From Cercis canadensis (Eukaryota > Streptophyta > Magnoliopsida > Fabales > Fabaceae), in assembly GCA_003255065.1 (NCBI GenBank), contig QAOA01006931.1:811708-875707 (forward strand): DNA of 64,000 nt. Direction: 5' to 3'. A program made the position numbers and the translations under genes. Under the pieces are notes generated by a model. The model was not told the origin of the DNA and did not search any database. It worked only from the letters and a program-made list of their open reading frames with translations. Positions within the stretch are counted from its first letter, which is position 1. Each line of letters begins with the position of its first letter. This document shows, piece by piece, positions 11,368-22,723 of the stretch.

Positions 11368-12135
11368 TCAAATGGAGAAGCTCCACAATGACACCTCAGC
11401 GTCAAAGTCCACGTCATTCCAGTCCTTACCATCTCTTACAACAGGAGGTGGAGATCTCAAAGGCTCATCTGCCATAGTCAAAAGCAAATGATGCAAGTCA
11501 TCAAATTGTGAAATTGCAGGAACTTGATCGAGACAGAGACCACCCTCTTGTTGCATAGGCTTGCCATGTTCCATAACCCCAAGGCTACTGCAACAAACTT
11601 GATAATCAGTAGTAGCGTTTAGATTGATGTGTTGTTGATCGTGCAGGTGGACGTGCCTAAATTGCTCAGCAGCCTTAGCGGCGACTCTCCTAATCTCCTC
11701 CGCATCGGTTGAGGCCGGCAAAGGCAGGCGCCAAGCCGAGTCAGCGAAATTGAGGCAAGCCGACTTTCCCCGAAGTGCGAGTGCTGCCACGTCATGAGCT
11801 CGTGCAGCCATCTCAGGCGTTGGGTAGGTTCCGAGCCAAATTCTTGCTTTGTTATTGGGCACACGCAGCTCGCAAACCCACTTGTTATTGTTCCTACGAC
11901 GCACTCCTCGGTAAACCGGGTGTCTGGTCTCCTTGAATATTCTGCGGCCTGCTCGCTTCTTTGGCGTTGATGATGCTAGTATCACTGATTCTTCCTCGTC
12001 AGAGTGAGAGGGAGAGTAGTGGGCAATTGGGCGGTTAGAGGAGCTGCTTGTTTCCGACGACGAACACGCCTCTGACTTATGACTGAATCCGTATCCATAG
12101 TTCCATTCGTCAAATGATTGTCTGAAAATGTCCAT
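11368..12135 (-). CDS. CBF/DREB1-type AP2 transcription factor, DDF1/DDF2-like
   Basis: An intronless gene of 255 residues. The ATG chosen is [11 protein letters not shown] at 12135, since the upstream in-frame start is a TTG. The AP2 domain spans about residues 74-131 ([18 protein letters not shown] ... [20 protein letters not shown]). It is bracketed by both CBF/DREB1 signatures: [15 protein letters not shown] at about 59-73 and DSAWR at 132-136. Val-14 of the domain (the V of KWVCEL) is the DREB-type residue for binding CRT/DRE (CCGAC). The acidic C-terminus ends in LWSFSI, matching the LWSY-type end of the group. Such proteins are nuclear activators of cold, drought or salt genes; DDF1 also lowers gibberellin through GA2-oxidase. 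The neighbouring genes favour the DDF branch over CBF1-3, which is inference. Confidence 0.93.
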   Translation of the reverse strand: MDIFRQSFDEWNYGYGFSHKSEACSSSETSSSSNRPIAHYSPSHSDEEESVILASSTPKKRAGRRIFKETRHPVYRGVRRRNNNKWVCELRVPNNKARIWLGTYPTPEMAARAHDVAALALRGKSACLNFADSAWRLPLPASTDAEEIRRVAAKAAEQFRHVHLHDQQHINLNATTDYQVCCSSLGVMEHGKPMQQEGGLCLDQVPAISQFDDLHHLLLTMADEPLRSPPPVVRDGKDWNDVDFDAEVSLWSFSI

Positions 12136-12217
12136 CTTACCCCTCAACTGATTCTCTTGTGTTGATGGACAGTTTTTTGAGTAATGTAGCTACTAGACGA
12201 AGTGAGGGAGTTTGCGG

Positions 12218-12577
12218 TTTATATAACTTTCGAGTTTTCAGTGGTGGATTTTGGGGCACGTGGCTACGATGAGGACGCGGAAACAGTTAGCTTACTCTGT
12301 TTTCCTCCTTCACTTTACTGGCGGAAGCCCACGGCTACCACTTGCTTTTGCTGCTGCCTCCTCTGCTACAAAAGTACACTTGTCAATTCATTACTCTTTT
12401 TGATACAAATTTTACGTACTAAGTTGTGACAAGCTGTTGTTAAGACTTTGACCTGACTGTGACCCACTTCCGTTTTAGCCTCCAGCTCAGCTAGGCACCT
12501 ATGTTTACAACTCAGGACAGTAGCAAAGGAATCATTTAAAACGTGTTTTTACTATGAATACTAGAAAACCACGTGTC
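12218..12577 (-). promoter_or_regulatory. Promoter of the DREB1-type gene: TATA box and two CACGTG boxes
   Basis: Read on the minus strand, TATATAAA (12225-12218) lies about 85 nt above the ATG. A GCCACGTG box (12264-12257) and a GACACGTG box (12577-12570) lie about 125 and 435 nt above it. CACGTG cores are known G-box/ABRE sites bound by bHLH (PIF) and bZIP factors and occur in several CBF promoters. Function here is inferred. Confidence 0.55.
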
Positions 12578-12873
12578 ACCATCAGGTGCAGAAGTTATTT
12601 ACTACTATTTCTGATTGAAATATTTAGCCGAGTTTTATATTCATACAAATTATCAGATTAACTTTTTATTTTTTATTTTTTTGATGTGATATCAAAGTAG
12701 CTTTCCTTTCTAGTTTTGGGTCCTTTTCTAGCTTTTTATTTGGATGGATATTTCTGCCATGCTCAAGTTCATTAATTAATGATATTTCTAGAGATACATT
12801 TCTTTATGGTCTGACTCTCAAGTATAATATAATATCGACTTATTCATAATTTTTTATTATTTGGAATAAAATC

Positions 12874-15800
12874 ATTTTTGTACCCGCGGTCCATTGGGCT
12901 TCTATGTGAAATTTATTGGGCCTATTCACTTCATCCTGGACCGTCTTAAATATAGGTTTTGCAAAATCCGAAATGAGAAGGAATAGAGGCCTAATAAATT
13001 TACTACATGTAGCCTAATATTCGGGTTATCAACTTTTTTAAGAATTATAAATCAAATAAATTGTATTGAGGAATGGGCAAAGAAAATAATAATAATAATA
13101 ATAATAAATAATTGTATTGACGATGCTCTCTAATCTCGATTGAGCACTCCTAGTCTTTTGTCTTTACGGTGAATAGAAATTTCCAATAACAAAAAACTCA
13201 AAAATTGTCAAAAGAAGTAGCGATACGATAATCTTTAGAAATTCAATGAATTTTTTTTTTTGGTGGTATGCACCCACGTCGTGTTTGGTATCCTATTTGG
13301 GAAGGACTTTTCCGTGTTATTTAGCTTTCTCTTTGTGATAAAATTTATGGCTTTATTCTTAAAATGAGGCCTGTTGGGGAATAATAATAATAATAAAAGA
13401 TGGAAGTCTCTCTCTCATTATTATGTCTCACTCCCATATCCATGAGATGAGATGCAACTTGATAAATCTAATGGAAAGGTCTACTAAGGGAGTGTCTATA
13501 GACGATTAGTACGTGACAACCATTAATAAATAATACATAAAAGGAAAAAGTTAATGATTAAATGTAAAAGCCAAAAGAACATCTCTAGCGGACTATACTT
13601 ATTGCTGATTTTGAAGTTCAAACTCCCCTCCCTCAGCCCATTGGGGAGGAGTTTAGTGAGCAGAGTTCTCCTTTAAGCAAGTCGAAAAGAGAAAATATGA
13701 TTGTGTCTCATGGGATGCTTGCTTGTTCCCTTCTTCTTGGGAATTAAACATTTTAATTAACTCACATGCACCTACCCCAATTCCCATCATATTCAGATGT
13801 AAGATTTTCAATTATATTTGGTGAAATAATAATGGTTCTCTACAGTCATTAGCCTACATATATAGCTGAATTTTCTCTATTAATTACCATATACATACAT
13901 ATATTTTAGGGTGTTTGTTAAGTTACACCCCCTTTAACCATTCCCTCTTAGAGGGATTGTAACTTAGCAATTATCATATTTTAATTTACAGGGGACTAAA
14001 CTACTAAATTGTATTAAACTTGTGGTGAGTATTATTATGATACACCTCTCTTAGTTGGGTGGGATGAAGTAGGAATTATAGTATAATTTTTGTATCATTA
14101 CTAATATCTCAAAAAATTAAGTCACCCAGTATGTACTAGAACACATAGTTCTTTATAAAGTGTAAANNNNNNNNNNNNNNNNNNNNNNNNNNNNNNNNNN
14201 NNNNNNNNNNNNNNNNNNNNNNNNNNNNNNNNNNNNNNNNNNNNNNNNNNNNNNNNNNNNNNNNNNNNNNNNNNNNNNNNNNNNNNNNNNNNNNNNNNNN
14301 NNNNNNNNNNNNNNNNNNNNNNNNNNNNNNNNNNNNNNNNNNNNNNNNNNNNNNNNNNNNNNNNNNNNNNNNNNNNNNNNNNNNNNNNNNNNNNNNNNNN
14401 NNNNNNNNNNNNNNNNNNNNNNNNNNNNNNNNNNNNNNNNNNNNNNNNNNNNNNNNNNNNNNNNNNNNNNNNNNNNNNNNNNNNNNNNNNNNNNNNNNNN
14501 NNNNNNNNNNNNNNNNNNNNNNNNNNNNNNNNNNNNNNNNNNNNNNNNNNNNNNNNNNNNNNNNNNNNNNNNNNNNNNNNNNNNNNNNNNNNNNNNNNNN
14601 NNNNNNNNNNNNNNNNNNNNNNNNNNNNNNNNNNNNNNNNNNNNNNNNNNNNNNNNNNNNNNNNNNNNNNNNNNNNNNNNNNNNNNNNNNNNNNNNNNNN
14701 NNNNNNNNNNNNNNNNNNNNNNNNNNNNNNNNNNNNNNNNNNNNNNNNNNNNNNNNNNNNNNNNNNNNNNNNNNNNNNNNNNNNNNNNNNNNNNNNNNNN
14801 NNNNNNNNNNNNNNNNNNNNNNNNNNNATTTTTGTACCCGCGGTCCATTGGGCTTCTATGTGAAATTTATTGGGCCTATTCACTTCATCCTGGACCGTCT
14901 TAAATATAGGTTTTGCAAAATCCGAAATGAGAAGGAATAGAGGCCTAATAAATTTACTACATGTAGCCTAATATTCGGGTTATCAACTTTTTTAAGAATT
15001 ATAAATCAAATAAATTGTATTGAGGAATGGGCAAAGAAAATAATAATAATAATAATAATAAATAATTGTATTGACGATGCTCTCTAATCTCGATTGAGCA
15101 CTCCTAGTCTTTTGTCTTTACGGTGAATAGAAATTTCCAATAACAAAAAACTCAAAAATTGTCAAAAGAAGTAGCGATACGATAATCTTTAGAAATTCAA
15201 TGAATTTTTTTTTTTGGTGGTATGCACCCACGTCGTGTTTGGTATCCTATTTGGGAAGGACTTTTCCGTGTTATTTAGCTTTCTCTTTGTGATAAAATTT
15301 ATGGCTTTATTCTTAAAATGAGGCCTGTTGGGGAATAATAATAATAATAAAAGATGCAAGTCTCTCTCTCATTATTATGTCTCACTCCCATATCCATGAG
15401 ATGAGATGAGATGCAACTTGATAAATCTAATGGAAAGGTCTACTAAGGGAGTGTCTATAGACGATTAGTACGTGACAACCATTAATAAATAATACATAAA
15501 AGGAAAAAGTTAATGATTAAATGTAAAAGCCAAAAGAACATCTCTAGCGGACTATACTTATTGCTGATTTTGAAGTTCAAACTCCCCTCCCTCAGCCCAT
15601 TGGGGAGGAGTTTAGTGAGCAGAGTTCTCCTTTAAGCAAGTCGAAAAGAGAAAATATGATTGTGTCTCATGGGATGCTTGCTTGTTCCCTTCTTCTTGGG
15701 AATTAAACATTTTAATTAACTCACATGCACCTACCCCAATTCCCATCATATTCAGATGTAAGATTTTCAATTATATTTGGTGAAATAATAATGGTTCTCT

Positions 15801-16125
15801 ACAGTCATTAGCCTACATATATAGCTGAATTTTCTCTATTAATTACCATATACATACATATATTTTAGGGTGTTTGTTAAGTTACACCCCCTTTAACCAT
15901 TCCCTCTTAGAGGGATTGTAACTTAGCAATTATCATATTTTAATTTACAGGGGACTAAACTACTAAATTGTGTTAAACTTGTGGTGAGTATTATTATGAT
16001 ACACCTCTCTTAGTTGGGTGGGATGAAGTAGGAATTATAGTATAATTTTTGTATCATTACTAATATCTCAAAAAATTAAGTCACCCAGTATGTACTAGAA
16101 CACATAGTTCTTTATAAAGTGTAAA
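12874..16125. repeat. 1.3-kb direct repeat flanking a 661-N gap: probable unmerged haplotigs
   Basis: 12874-14166 (1293 bp) and 14828-16125 (1298 bp) are almost identical. Both begin ATTTTTGTACCCGCGGTCCA and end CTTTATAAAGTGTAAA. I see three differences: AAGATGGAAG/AAGATGCAAG, one extra GAGAT unit in copy 2, and TTGTATTAAA/TTGTGTTAAA. That level fits two alleles of a heterozygous genome, not an old duplication. The gap begins exactly where copy 1 reaches the middle of a foldback element. No gene lies in either copy. Confidence 0.92.
14167..14827. other. Assembly gap (661 N)
   Basis: Unresolved bases; open frames predicted across it consist of X and are meaningless. Confidence 0.99.
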
Positions 16126-16352
16126 AATAACATAATATAAGAAAATGTACTAAAAAGTAACTTAAAAAAGTTATTTTTTAGTACTTTTTGTTATATCATA
16201 ATGTTATTATATTTTATAAGTAATTATGTATTATGACACATACTGAACGACTCAATTTTTTGAGATATTCACAATAACACTAAAATCACTTGACAAATCT
16301 CATCCAAACTTATTCAATTGAAGGGGTATAACATAACCCTCAAATGAACACT
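15868..16352. mobile_element. Foldback MITE-like element, about 485 bp
   Basis: The left arm begins GGGTGTTTGTTAAG; the right end reverse-complements to AGTGTTCATTTGAGGG. Moving inward, both arms contain TACACCCC/TATACCCC, ATATCTCAAAAAATT, GTCACCCAGTATGT/GTCGTTCAGTATGT and TACTAAAAAGTAACTT/TACTAAAAAATAACTT. The arms meet near 16163. Its left arm alone is present at about 13914-14166, where the assembly breaks. Confidence 0.8.
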
Positions 16353-16610
16353 ATGTGTAGCATAGCCCTCACCTAACCCTTATTATACGAAATAGAAACA
16401 CCCTGACATTTTTAGGTTAGACTTCATAAAAGGGCTATTTTCTCATACGAAATGAGAACAATGATGACTATGAGTATAATTGCATAGGTCATGTAGACCA
16501 AAAAAGGAAAAATAATTTTATAGGTAATGCATATATATAGCATATAAGATACGATGAGAATATAAAGTAAAGAAAAAAACTAAAAAGAAAAAGTGTACAA
16601 TTTGGAAACG

Positions 16611-16808
16611 GGTGATGAGGGGAAGAGATCCAGTCATGTTAACTTGAGTCATGTTGCTTAGATCTAAGCCGTCTATTTCATTTAAGGTCATTTTAACCAT
16701 TAAAACATATTAATATTTAATGGTTGAAATGAGCTTTAATGGAATGGACGGCTCAGATCTGAGCAACATGACTCAAGTGACATGACTGGATCTAAATCCG
16801 GTGATGAG
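16611..16808. mobile_element. Mutator-like MITE (180 bp) with 9-bp target-site duplication
   Basis: GGTGATGAG occurs at 16611-16619 and 16800-16808. Between them the element starts GGGAAGAGATCCAGTCATG and its other end reverse-complements to GGATTTAGATCCAGTCATG. The whole body folds: GAGTCATGTTGCT, AGATCTAAGCCGTC and CCATT meet their partners around an apex near 16708. A 9-bp duplication with long inverted repeats is the Mutator-like (MULE) hallmark. No coding capacity. Confidence 0.85.
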
Positions 16809-19012
16809 ATGATTGTAGGCAGTGTAGGGGCGGCAGATCTGGGAATAAATGTAATGATAAATCATATCTTAGATAGTCGGCTACAACATATGTATGGAAC
16901 GTGTTTCTACATCTCAATTATGATTTGTATGCTTCACATTTTTGCCAGGGACTAAAGAACTGGAATATTTGTCACATACATTTGCATCTTGATGTATCAT
17001 TAATTTGCTTAATTATAAAGTGGTTTTGCATAAATATATATATCCATCAAAATCAGCTTGTAGAAAAGACGGAAAGAGAGAGGTCACCAACCGGTGATAC
17101 TCGATATATACTTGATAGCTGGTAAGAAGGAAAGCGATGGGGAGAGAGTCATGTCGGCCATTTGTGTTGGCCTCTCTCGTAGTCAAAACTCCTTTGGGAT
17201 CTTTCAAAGTTTGAATTAGCAAGGGTATGAGTTTCTGTAACATTGCATATTTTCTTCACACTTCAAATTAAGCAATGTTATTTTGTGGATGATTATTAAA
17301 GCTACCCGACAAAACTAACAATTAATGCAATACAGCATTAATTTCAACATTGAAATCGCGTTCCCTCGCACTAAATCTTTCGTTGTTTGATCCCCTCCAA
17401 AATTCTATCACTGTTGACTGTAGCTGCACCACTTGGCCAGCTAGATGTATAAGAAAAATTGAGTGTTGGAAGGGGCTTGTGTGATTTCAGAAACAACAGC
17501 AGAACTCATGAACTCAACTCAACTCAAATGAGAGCGCTTTTCTGATAGATTAAGAAATAACAATAACAAGTCAGAGAATCAGTTAACTTGAAAGAAGTTG
17601 GGATATAAAATGCTGGGTGAAGCTCTTAGGAAGGTGTTTAATTATGTGACTAAATATCTGTGCACTGGCAATGTATTATCCAGAAGATGGTCATCCCTAA
17701 GTAATACTTGCATATCTCGAGTGACAAACATCATATATATATGCTATCGATCGGAGAAATCTCCTGGGATTGCAGGTATGACAACTTTTATTTGTGTTGG
17801 CCTAATTGTTAGATGCTAGATATGACAATCCGATATTTTTATCCTTCAAAGAATTAAAGAAAAGATGTTCTGTAGGCCCTCTATGTTACCATCTCAAAGC
17901 TGAAATGTTCACTCGGGGAAGCGTTTGAGAGCTATTATGTGGGAACACGACTACCCCCACACCCCTTTTACCAAAAAAAAAAAAAAAAAAANAAAAAAAA
18001 AAAAAAAAAAAAAAAGGAAAAAGGAAAAGGAATAAGATCATATAGAGAGATAATTAAAGATTAAAGGAATAGTTTTTACTATAGTGTGCTTAATAGAAAA
18101 GATGTAAAAAGTTTATGCTCATAATGACAACATTATTTTCATTTATAATATTTCAATTAAGTATTGTTAATTAGAATGAAGTGGTAAGGGTTAAACTCTT
18201 AAGTACTATATCAAGGATTGAATTCCAAATCACTTTATATTTATTCCTAAATCACATCAAAAAATTTATTTAATTAATTAAAAATTAAGTTGTTATAGGT
18301 GAAAATGTAACAATGGATATGGTGGAATGATTGTAACTTGACATTTGAACCGTGGAAAAGTTTAATCAAATGAACATTTTCAAATGATGTTAACTCAAAT
18401 TCACAAATATATAATCTCTTTCTCCAATGTTAATCAAACAGGGGTCCCTAAGTGACATTGGGACCCATTGAGGTTTTTTGACCTAATTATAATCTCAACT
18501 TCCGCTTGCCTGCAACTTGTGACAGATATCATTGAAGCACACCATCACCAATACGCTTTCTTGCTTTCGCGTCGTCGTAATATAATATTGCTATTAGCTA
18601 GATAGTAGACACTCGTTATATGCATGTCTACCTAGAGGTTTTGCCTTCATTGCTGAGTACACAAGCTTCTGCTTTTGTCTACCTCTTTTTCTAGTTTTAG
18701 TAGTGATTTCTGGAGCATCCTGGACAGCACAACACATGCATAACTTAAAAAGGAAAATAGGCAAATAAAAAATAAAAAAGTTGTACAAACCCAACCAGGA
18801 GAGGAGAATTTCTCAGAAAGCATTAAAATACAAAGTAGAACAGTACCGTACATGGTCTGAGAAACCATTAAACCAGAAGTAAGCAACTCAATCTTACAAC
18901 ATTTACTAACTTAAAAGCCTTTAATTTAACCACACATACTGTCTGACATTTATCTTTATTTGCCAGATATTTTTTTTCCCCTTTTTAAAAGCTTGGGTTG
19001 GTGGGAGCATAC
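16809..19012. other. Intergenic, with an unresolved poly-A junction at 17992
   Basis: No gene is firmly supported. A poly-A run at about 17973-18015 contains one N at 17992, a likely contig join on a homopolymer. On the minus strand about 18605-18720 an exon-like frame (DAPEITTKTRKRGRQKQK) follows a CAG acceptor and ends near a GT, but no partner exon is visible. The bases just below 19013 are the 3' flank of the DREB A-4 gene. Confidence 0.5.
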
Positions 19013-19555
19013 TCAAAAATAGCTCCACAGAGTTTCTGCATCAGATTTCTCAGGAGAGTTATCGGAAAGAGGTGGGGTCATTCTGGGAGGGGAGAGCAGC
19101 ATTCCCCCAGCCATGTCCACCAGCAAACCTGGCATACCGAATATAGCCTCCTCGTCCAAAAACTCTGTTCCTGAAGGTGATGAAATTGTAGTGTTATTAG
19201 AATTATCTGGCTGATCATTCATCGCTACTGATTCATTATAAATATTATGGCTTGATTGATAATCTGCCCTCATTAATGCGGCTGCAGCAGTGGCGGCACT
19301 ACGAATGTCAGCAGGAGATGTGGACAAGGGTATTGGGTACCTCTCAACTGAACCCGGGAAGTTGAGAACGGCATCGCTGCCTTTAAGGGCCAAAGAAGCC
19401 ACGTCATAGGCGGCAGCCGCCATCTCTGGGGTAGGGAATGTGCCAAGCCATATGCGTGACGTCTTACGTGGCTCCCGGATTTCGGACACCCATTTTCCAC
19501 CGCGGCACCGGATTCCATGATACATGGGGTGCCTCCTGGAAGAAGTAGAGGCCAT
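19013..19555 (-). CDS. DREB A-4 type AP2/ERF transcription factor, ERF027-like
   Basis: An intronless gene of 180 residues, starting at the ATG of [14 protein letters not shown]. Frames extending further upstream pass through a poly-T/N assembly junction and are not real. The AP2 domain covers about residues 11-67: [44 protein letters not shown]. The short RCRGGKW loop, lacking the usual W before GKW, resembles what I recall of ERF025-027. The C-terminal half has the group's [25 protein letters not shown] block and ends LWSYF. Val-14 and Glu-19 are the DREB-type pair. The position usually occupied by Arg in YRG is His here (YHG). It is expected to be a nuclear DNA-binding regulator; targets are unknown. 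It sits about 7 kb above the DREB1 gene on the same strand, as ERF027 sits beside DDF1 in Arabidopsis. Confidence 0.9.
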   Translation of the reverse strand: MASTSSRRHPMYHGIRCRGGKWVSEIREPRKTSRIWLGTFPTPEMAAAAYDVASLALKGSDAVLNFPGSVERYPIPLSTSPADIRSAATAAAALMRADYQSSHNIYNESVAMNDQPDNSNNTTISSPSGTEFLDEEAIFGMPGLLVDMAGGMLLSPPRMTPPLSDNSPEKSDAETLWSYF

Positions 19556-19579
19556 GTTGTTTTTCCGACAACAACAACG

Positions 19580-19619
19580 TTTTTTTTTTTTTTTTTTTGN
19601 TTTTTTTTTTTTTTTTTTT
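19580..19619. other. Poly-T/N junction just above the ERF027-like start
   Basis: Two T runs of about 18-19 bases meet at one N at 19600. The 5' UTR of the ERF gene is therefore unreliable, but the ATG at 19555 lies outside the run. Confidence 0.85.
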
Positions 19620-20325
19620 GGCACGTGGCCGTCAGAGAAACAATGATTTTGTAGCCAGGACCACGAAGGACAACCACGGCAGCTGAAAAAGGAGGCGGGG
19701 TGGGTGGAGGTGGGACTGGGGCTGGGACTGATGACTGCAACTTCAACTTTGGGTTTTTAGTTTACTTGGTCGTCAGTCACATCTATATCATAGGATATAT
19801 ATGTACACATGTCTTTGTGGCTTTAAAGGTATAAGGCATAGTGGATTTAAGGTTATGGCTAGCTAATTAGACCTTAGTAATTTGTTCGGGAGTAGAGCAA
19901 AAGAGGAGCAATAGTGGTTTGCGTTAAAAGAGTGAAGATGTGTATAGAGTATATATATGCATGTGTGGCTGTGACTTGTGATGGTATATGGCAAAAAGGT
20001 GAAAGCGTGGGGATTTCGCGGGGGAACTGAGTAGTGACTGTGTTACTAGTACTTCCAAGTCCTGGCGCCCAGTTGGGTACCAATAACTAGTTAGGGTTTT
20101 AGAGATATGAGGCTTATGTTAACGAATGCACACAAGATCACTTAGAGAGTCGATTAGAGAGTGATAATTGAGAGTTTGTGAGTTTCTTTGGTATAGAACA
20201 GAATATATATTATGCACATGACACTTGCTTGCGACAACTGTACCTACTTTTTCCATAACTCAACCTCCCACTTCTTCTTTTTTTTCCCCTAATTTTTGGA
20301 TGTCATGATCAAGCCCCTGTATCTT
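19620..20325. other. Upstream region of the ERF027-like gene
   Basis: The promoter side of the minus-strand ERF gene. A CACGTG box sits at 19621-19626 next to the poly-T junction, and a TA-rich stretch (TATATATGC) near 19953. No gene seen. Confidence 0.5.
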
Positions 20326-20720
20326 CTAATTGATTCTAATAATTCTGTATGCTTCAACGAAAATCATGGAAAGTCATTTCTTAGTATGACTATAACTATA
20401 CTATAGCTATGTTCTATGCAAAGCAGAATCATAACGGTTTATTATCTGCTTTCTAAAGTCCAACTACAATCTTCTTAATTACAATTTTTTTGAACATCTT
20501 CAGCAATTAATATGCAGAATTCNCTAATTGATTCTAATAATTCTGTATGCTTCAACGAAAATCATGGAAAGTCATTTCTTAGTATGACTATAACTATACT
20601 ATAGCTATGTTCTATGCAAAGCAGAATCATAACGGTTTATTATCTGCTTTCTAAAGTCCAACTACAATCTTCTTAATTACAAATTTTTTGAACATCTTCA
20701 GCAATTAATATGCAGAATTC
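20326..20720. repeat. 197-bp direct repeat joined by a single N: probable unmerged contig overlap
   Basis: 20326-20522 and 20524-20720 are equal in length and differ at one visible base (ACAATTTTTTT/ACAAATTTTTT). They start CTAATTGATTCTAAT and end ATGCAGAATTC on either side of the N at 20523. Confidence 0.93.
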
Positions 20721-22723
20721 GTTAAACATAGAACTTGTTTTAGCGTTCTGCAATATATAATTAGTGGTAGTATAACTCTCATATATACTATATCTTTTAT
20801 ACCGTTTACAACTGAGCATTTAAACAACACAAATTTAAACACTCTGCAGTGATCACTTAATTAAACTATTTTGAGTCAAATCCTGATTGAACATCTTAGC
20901 GAGTGTAAACATGGTGTTGTAAGAATGGTGTAAGGATATCAATTTCTTATAATCACGAACATTGCATTCTGCAAAATATAATTCAATTAATTAGTCGTAG
21001 CAATGAAAATAAAAGAATTATTCTGATCGGGTTAATTTGCTTACCATTTTTCTTCGAACTACTAAGTAATTAACCCACAAATCCAGACTTAAATCACAAA
21101 CAGAGCATCCTTTCTGTTGATTGACATTTTACCTAAAGTTAGGAGCTGTTGAAGTCCCAACTGACAGAATATTAGGTTGTGGCACAATCAAGCTCCCCCA
21201 TTTCGATATACAAAATTGTATCACTGCCTAATTAGAGTAAATTACAGAAGTACATGCGTTAGACCACATGGTATGGTGCTCCTTTCTGTTTGCAGCAATC
21301 CCCAAATGGGCACGGTTCATGTTTGCTTTCTTAATATTAAAAGGGAAGCAGTTCACAAAAGGAAAAAGGTGTTTGAATTCTTTAGAAGTAGTTTTTGGCT
21401 GTCGAACCTTGTTTTAGCCCTCTCTGCTGGCGCATGTTAAATCCTTTGGACCATATTTGGCCAACAAGGTAAGGTGTCTTTTGTCCTACACACACTGTTG
21501 CGGCCAACGTACAAGCCATCACATTCCTGTCTGCTTCTATTTTCACACATGGGTCATTGACTGTTCAACATGGTACCCTTCATCCTATTGTCTCTTGGTT
21601 TAATTTATAGTCAAATATGATATAAACATGATATTCTACATAATTACCAGGTGTTGTCCATTTTATGGAAAAGGAAACAATACGAGTTATATGTAAATGG
21701 TTCTCTAATCAACATAAGACTCTATTCAACGGAGGTGCTCTATCAAACTTAAAAGACTTAAAATTCAAATTTCATTCGGGATAAGGCAAGATTTATGAGA
21801 GGCATAGAAACAAACAAAGATATAGACTCAAAAGAAGATCATAAAAATTTATATTTTTCTAAAAAAATTTCAGCAGTTTCTTCTCTATTATATATTTTTA
21901 GAGTTTCTACAACGCCACTGCCCTTAAATAGGATCATTTGCTTTTCGGAATTTACTTCTAAAATTAAAGCCTATGTTTGGAGTTTTAAAGGACAGAGAGG
22001 GGATAATTTATAAAATGAAGAGAAAGAAAGGGGACTTTTTCAGATGTTTTGTTTAATGAGGATGATAATTTTCCTTTCTTTTGTTTAATAGTAATTAGAG
22101 AAATATTTATTTTACATAGAGTAAATTACCTTGAACTTCTATTTTTATTTTGAAAATTACACAAACCTCTCCTTAATATGAGTTAAAGGGGAAGATGTGC
22201 TTAAATTAAAAAATAAGAGATATTTGTGTAATTTCTGAAATATGAATGAGGTCAGTATAGTTTTTGAAATGAGAAGTGAAGTTTATGACATTTAATTAAA
22301 ACTTTTGCGGAGGTTAATTGGTGAAATTTTATAAAAGCCACCAGAAAAAAATTTATTTATTTGGGTTGAAGTTGAACTGCATGGCTATCTAAAAGCCCCA
22401 AAAAAAAGCACGGACTGAGGAAGTCCCAAACCTAACCTAACCTAACTTCAAATTAACTGAGACACCGTGCGCCGCAATCCTAATTCCTATATGATTTTAA
22501 ACTAAATTTATCAATTAGAAGATAATTAACAGTTTAGATATGCACCGAATAAAATATAATCTTTTTTAAGAAAGGATAAAGTTTTTTGTTTTTTAGATAA
22601 TGAAACATAAAGTTTGTTGAAGACTGGACTAACTGTACGTCGTTATCTATTTCTTGCGTATAAATATCTGTAATCTCATGAGAGAACCATTTTACTTTCT
22701 CTGTATAATCTTGTGGGAGCAAA
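20721..22723. other. Intergenic and upstream region of the hexose transporter gene
   Basis: No gene supported. About 22110-22340 belongs to a family of short repeats built on AAATTACACAAAcCTC. It is partly self-complementary and resembles 57890-58110 in the PUX intron. The last stretch before 22724 is the promoter and 5' UTR of the plus-strand STP gene. Confidence 0.5.

Noticed and set aside
14122-14883. Two long open frames across the N gap
   Set aside because: They consist almost wholly of undetermined residues.
17598-17819. 73-codon plus-strand frame
   Set aside because: No domain and no supporting context.
18594-18886. Minus-strand frames including DAPEITTKTRKRGRQKQK
   Set aside because: An acceptor precedes it, but there is no continuing exon, known family or start; too weak to call a gene.
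19556-19746. Lysine-rich or cysteine-rich extensions of the ERF frame
   Set aside because: Produced by the poly-T/N junction; the true start is at 19555.
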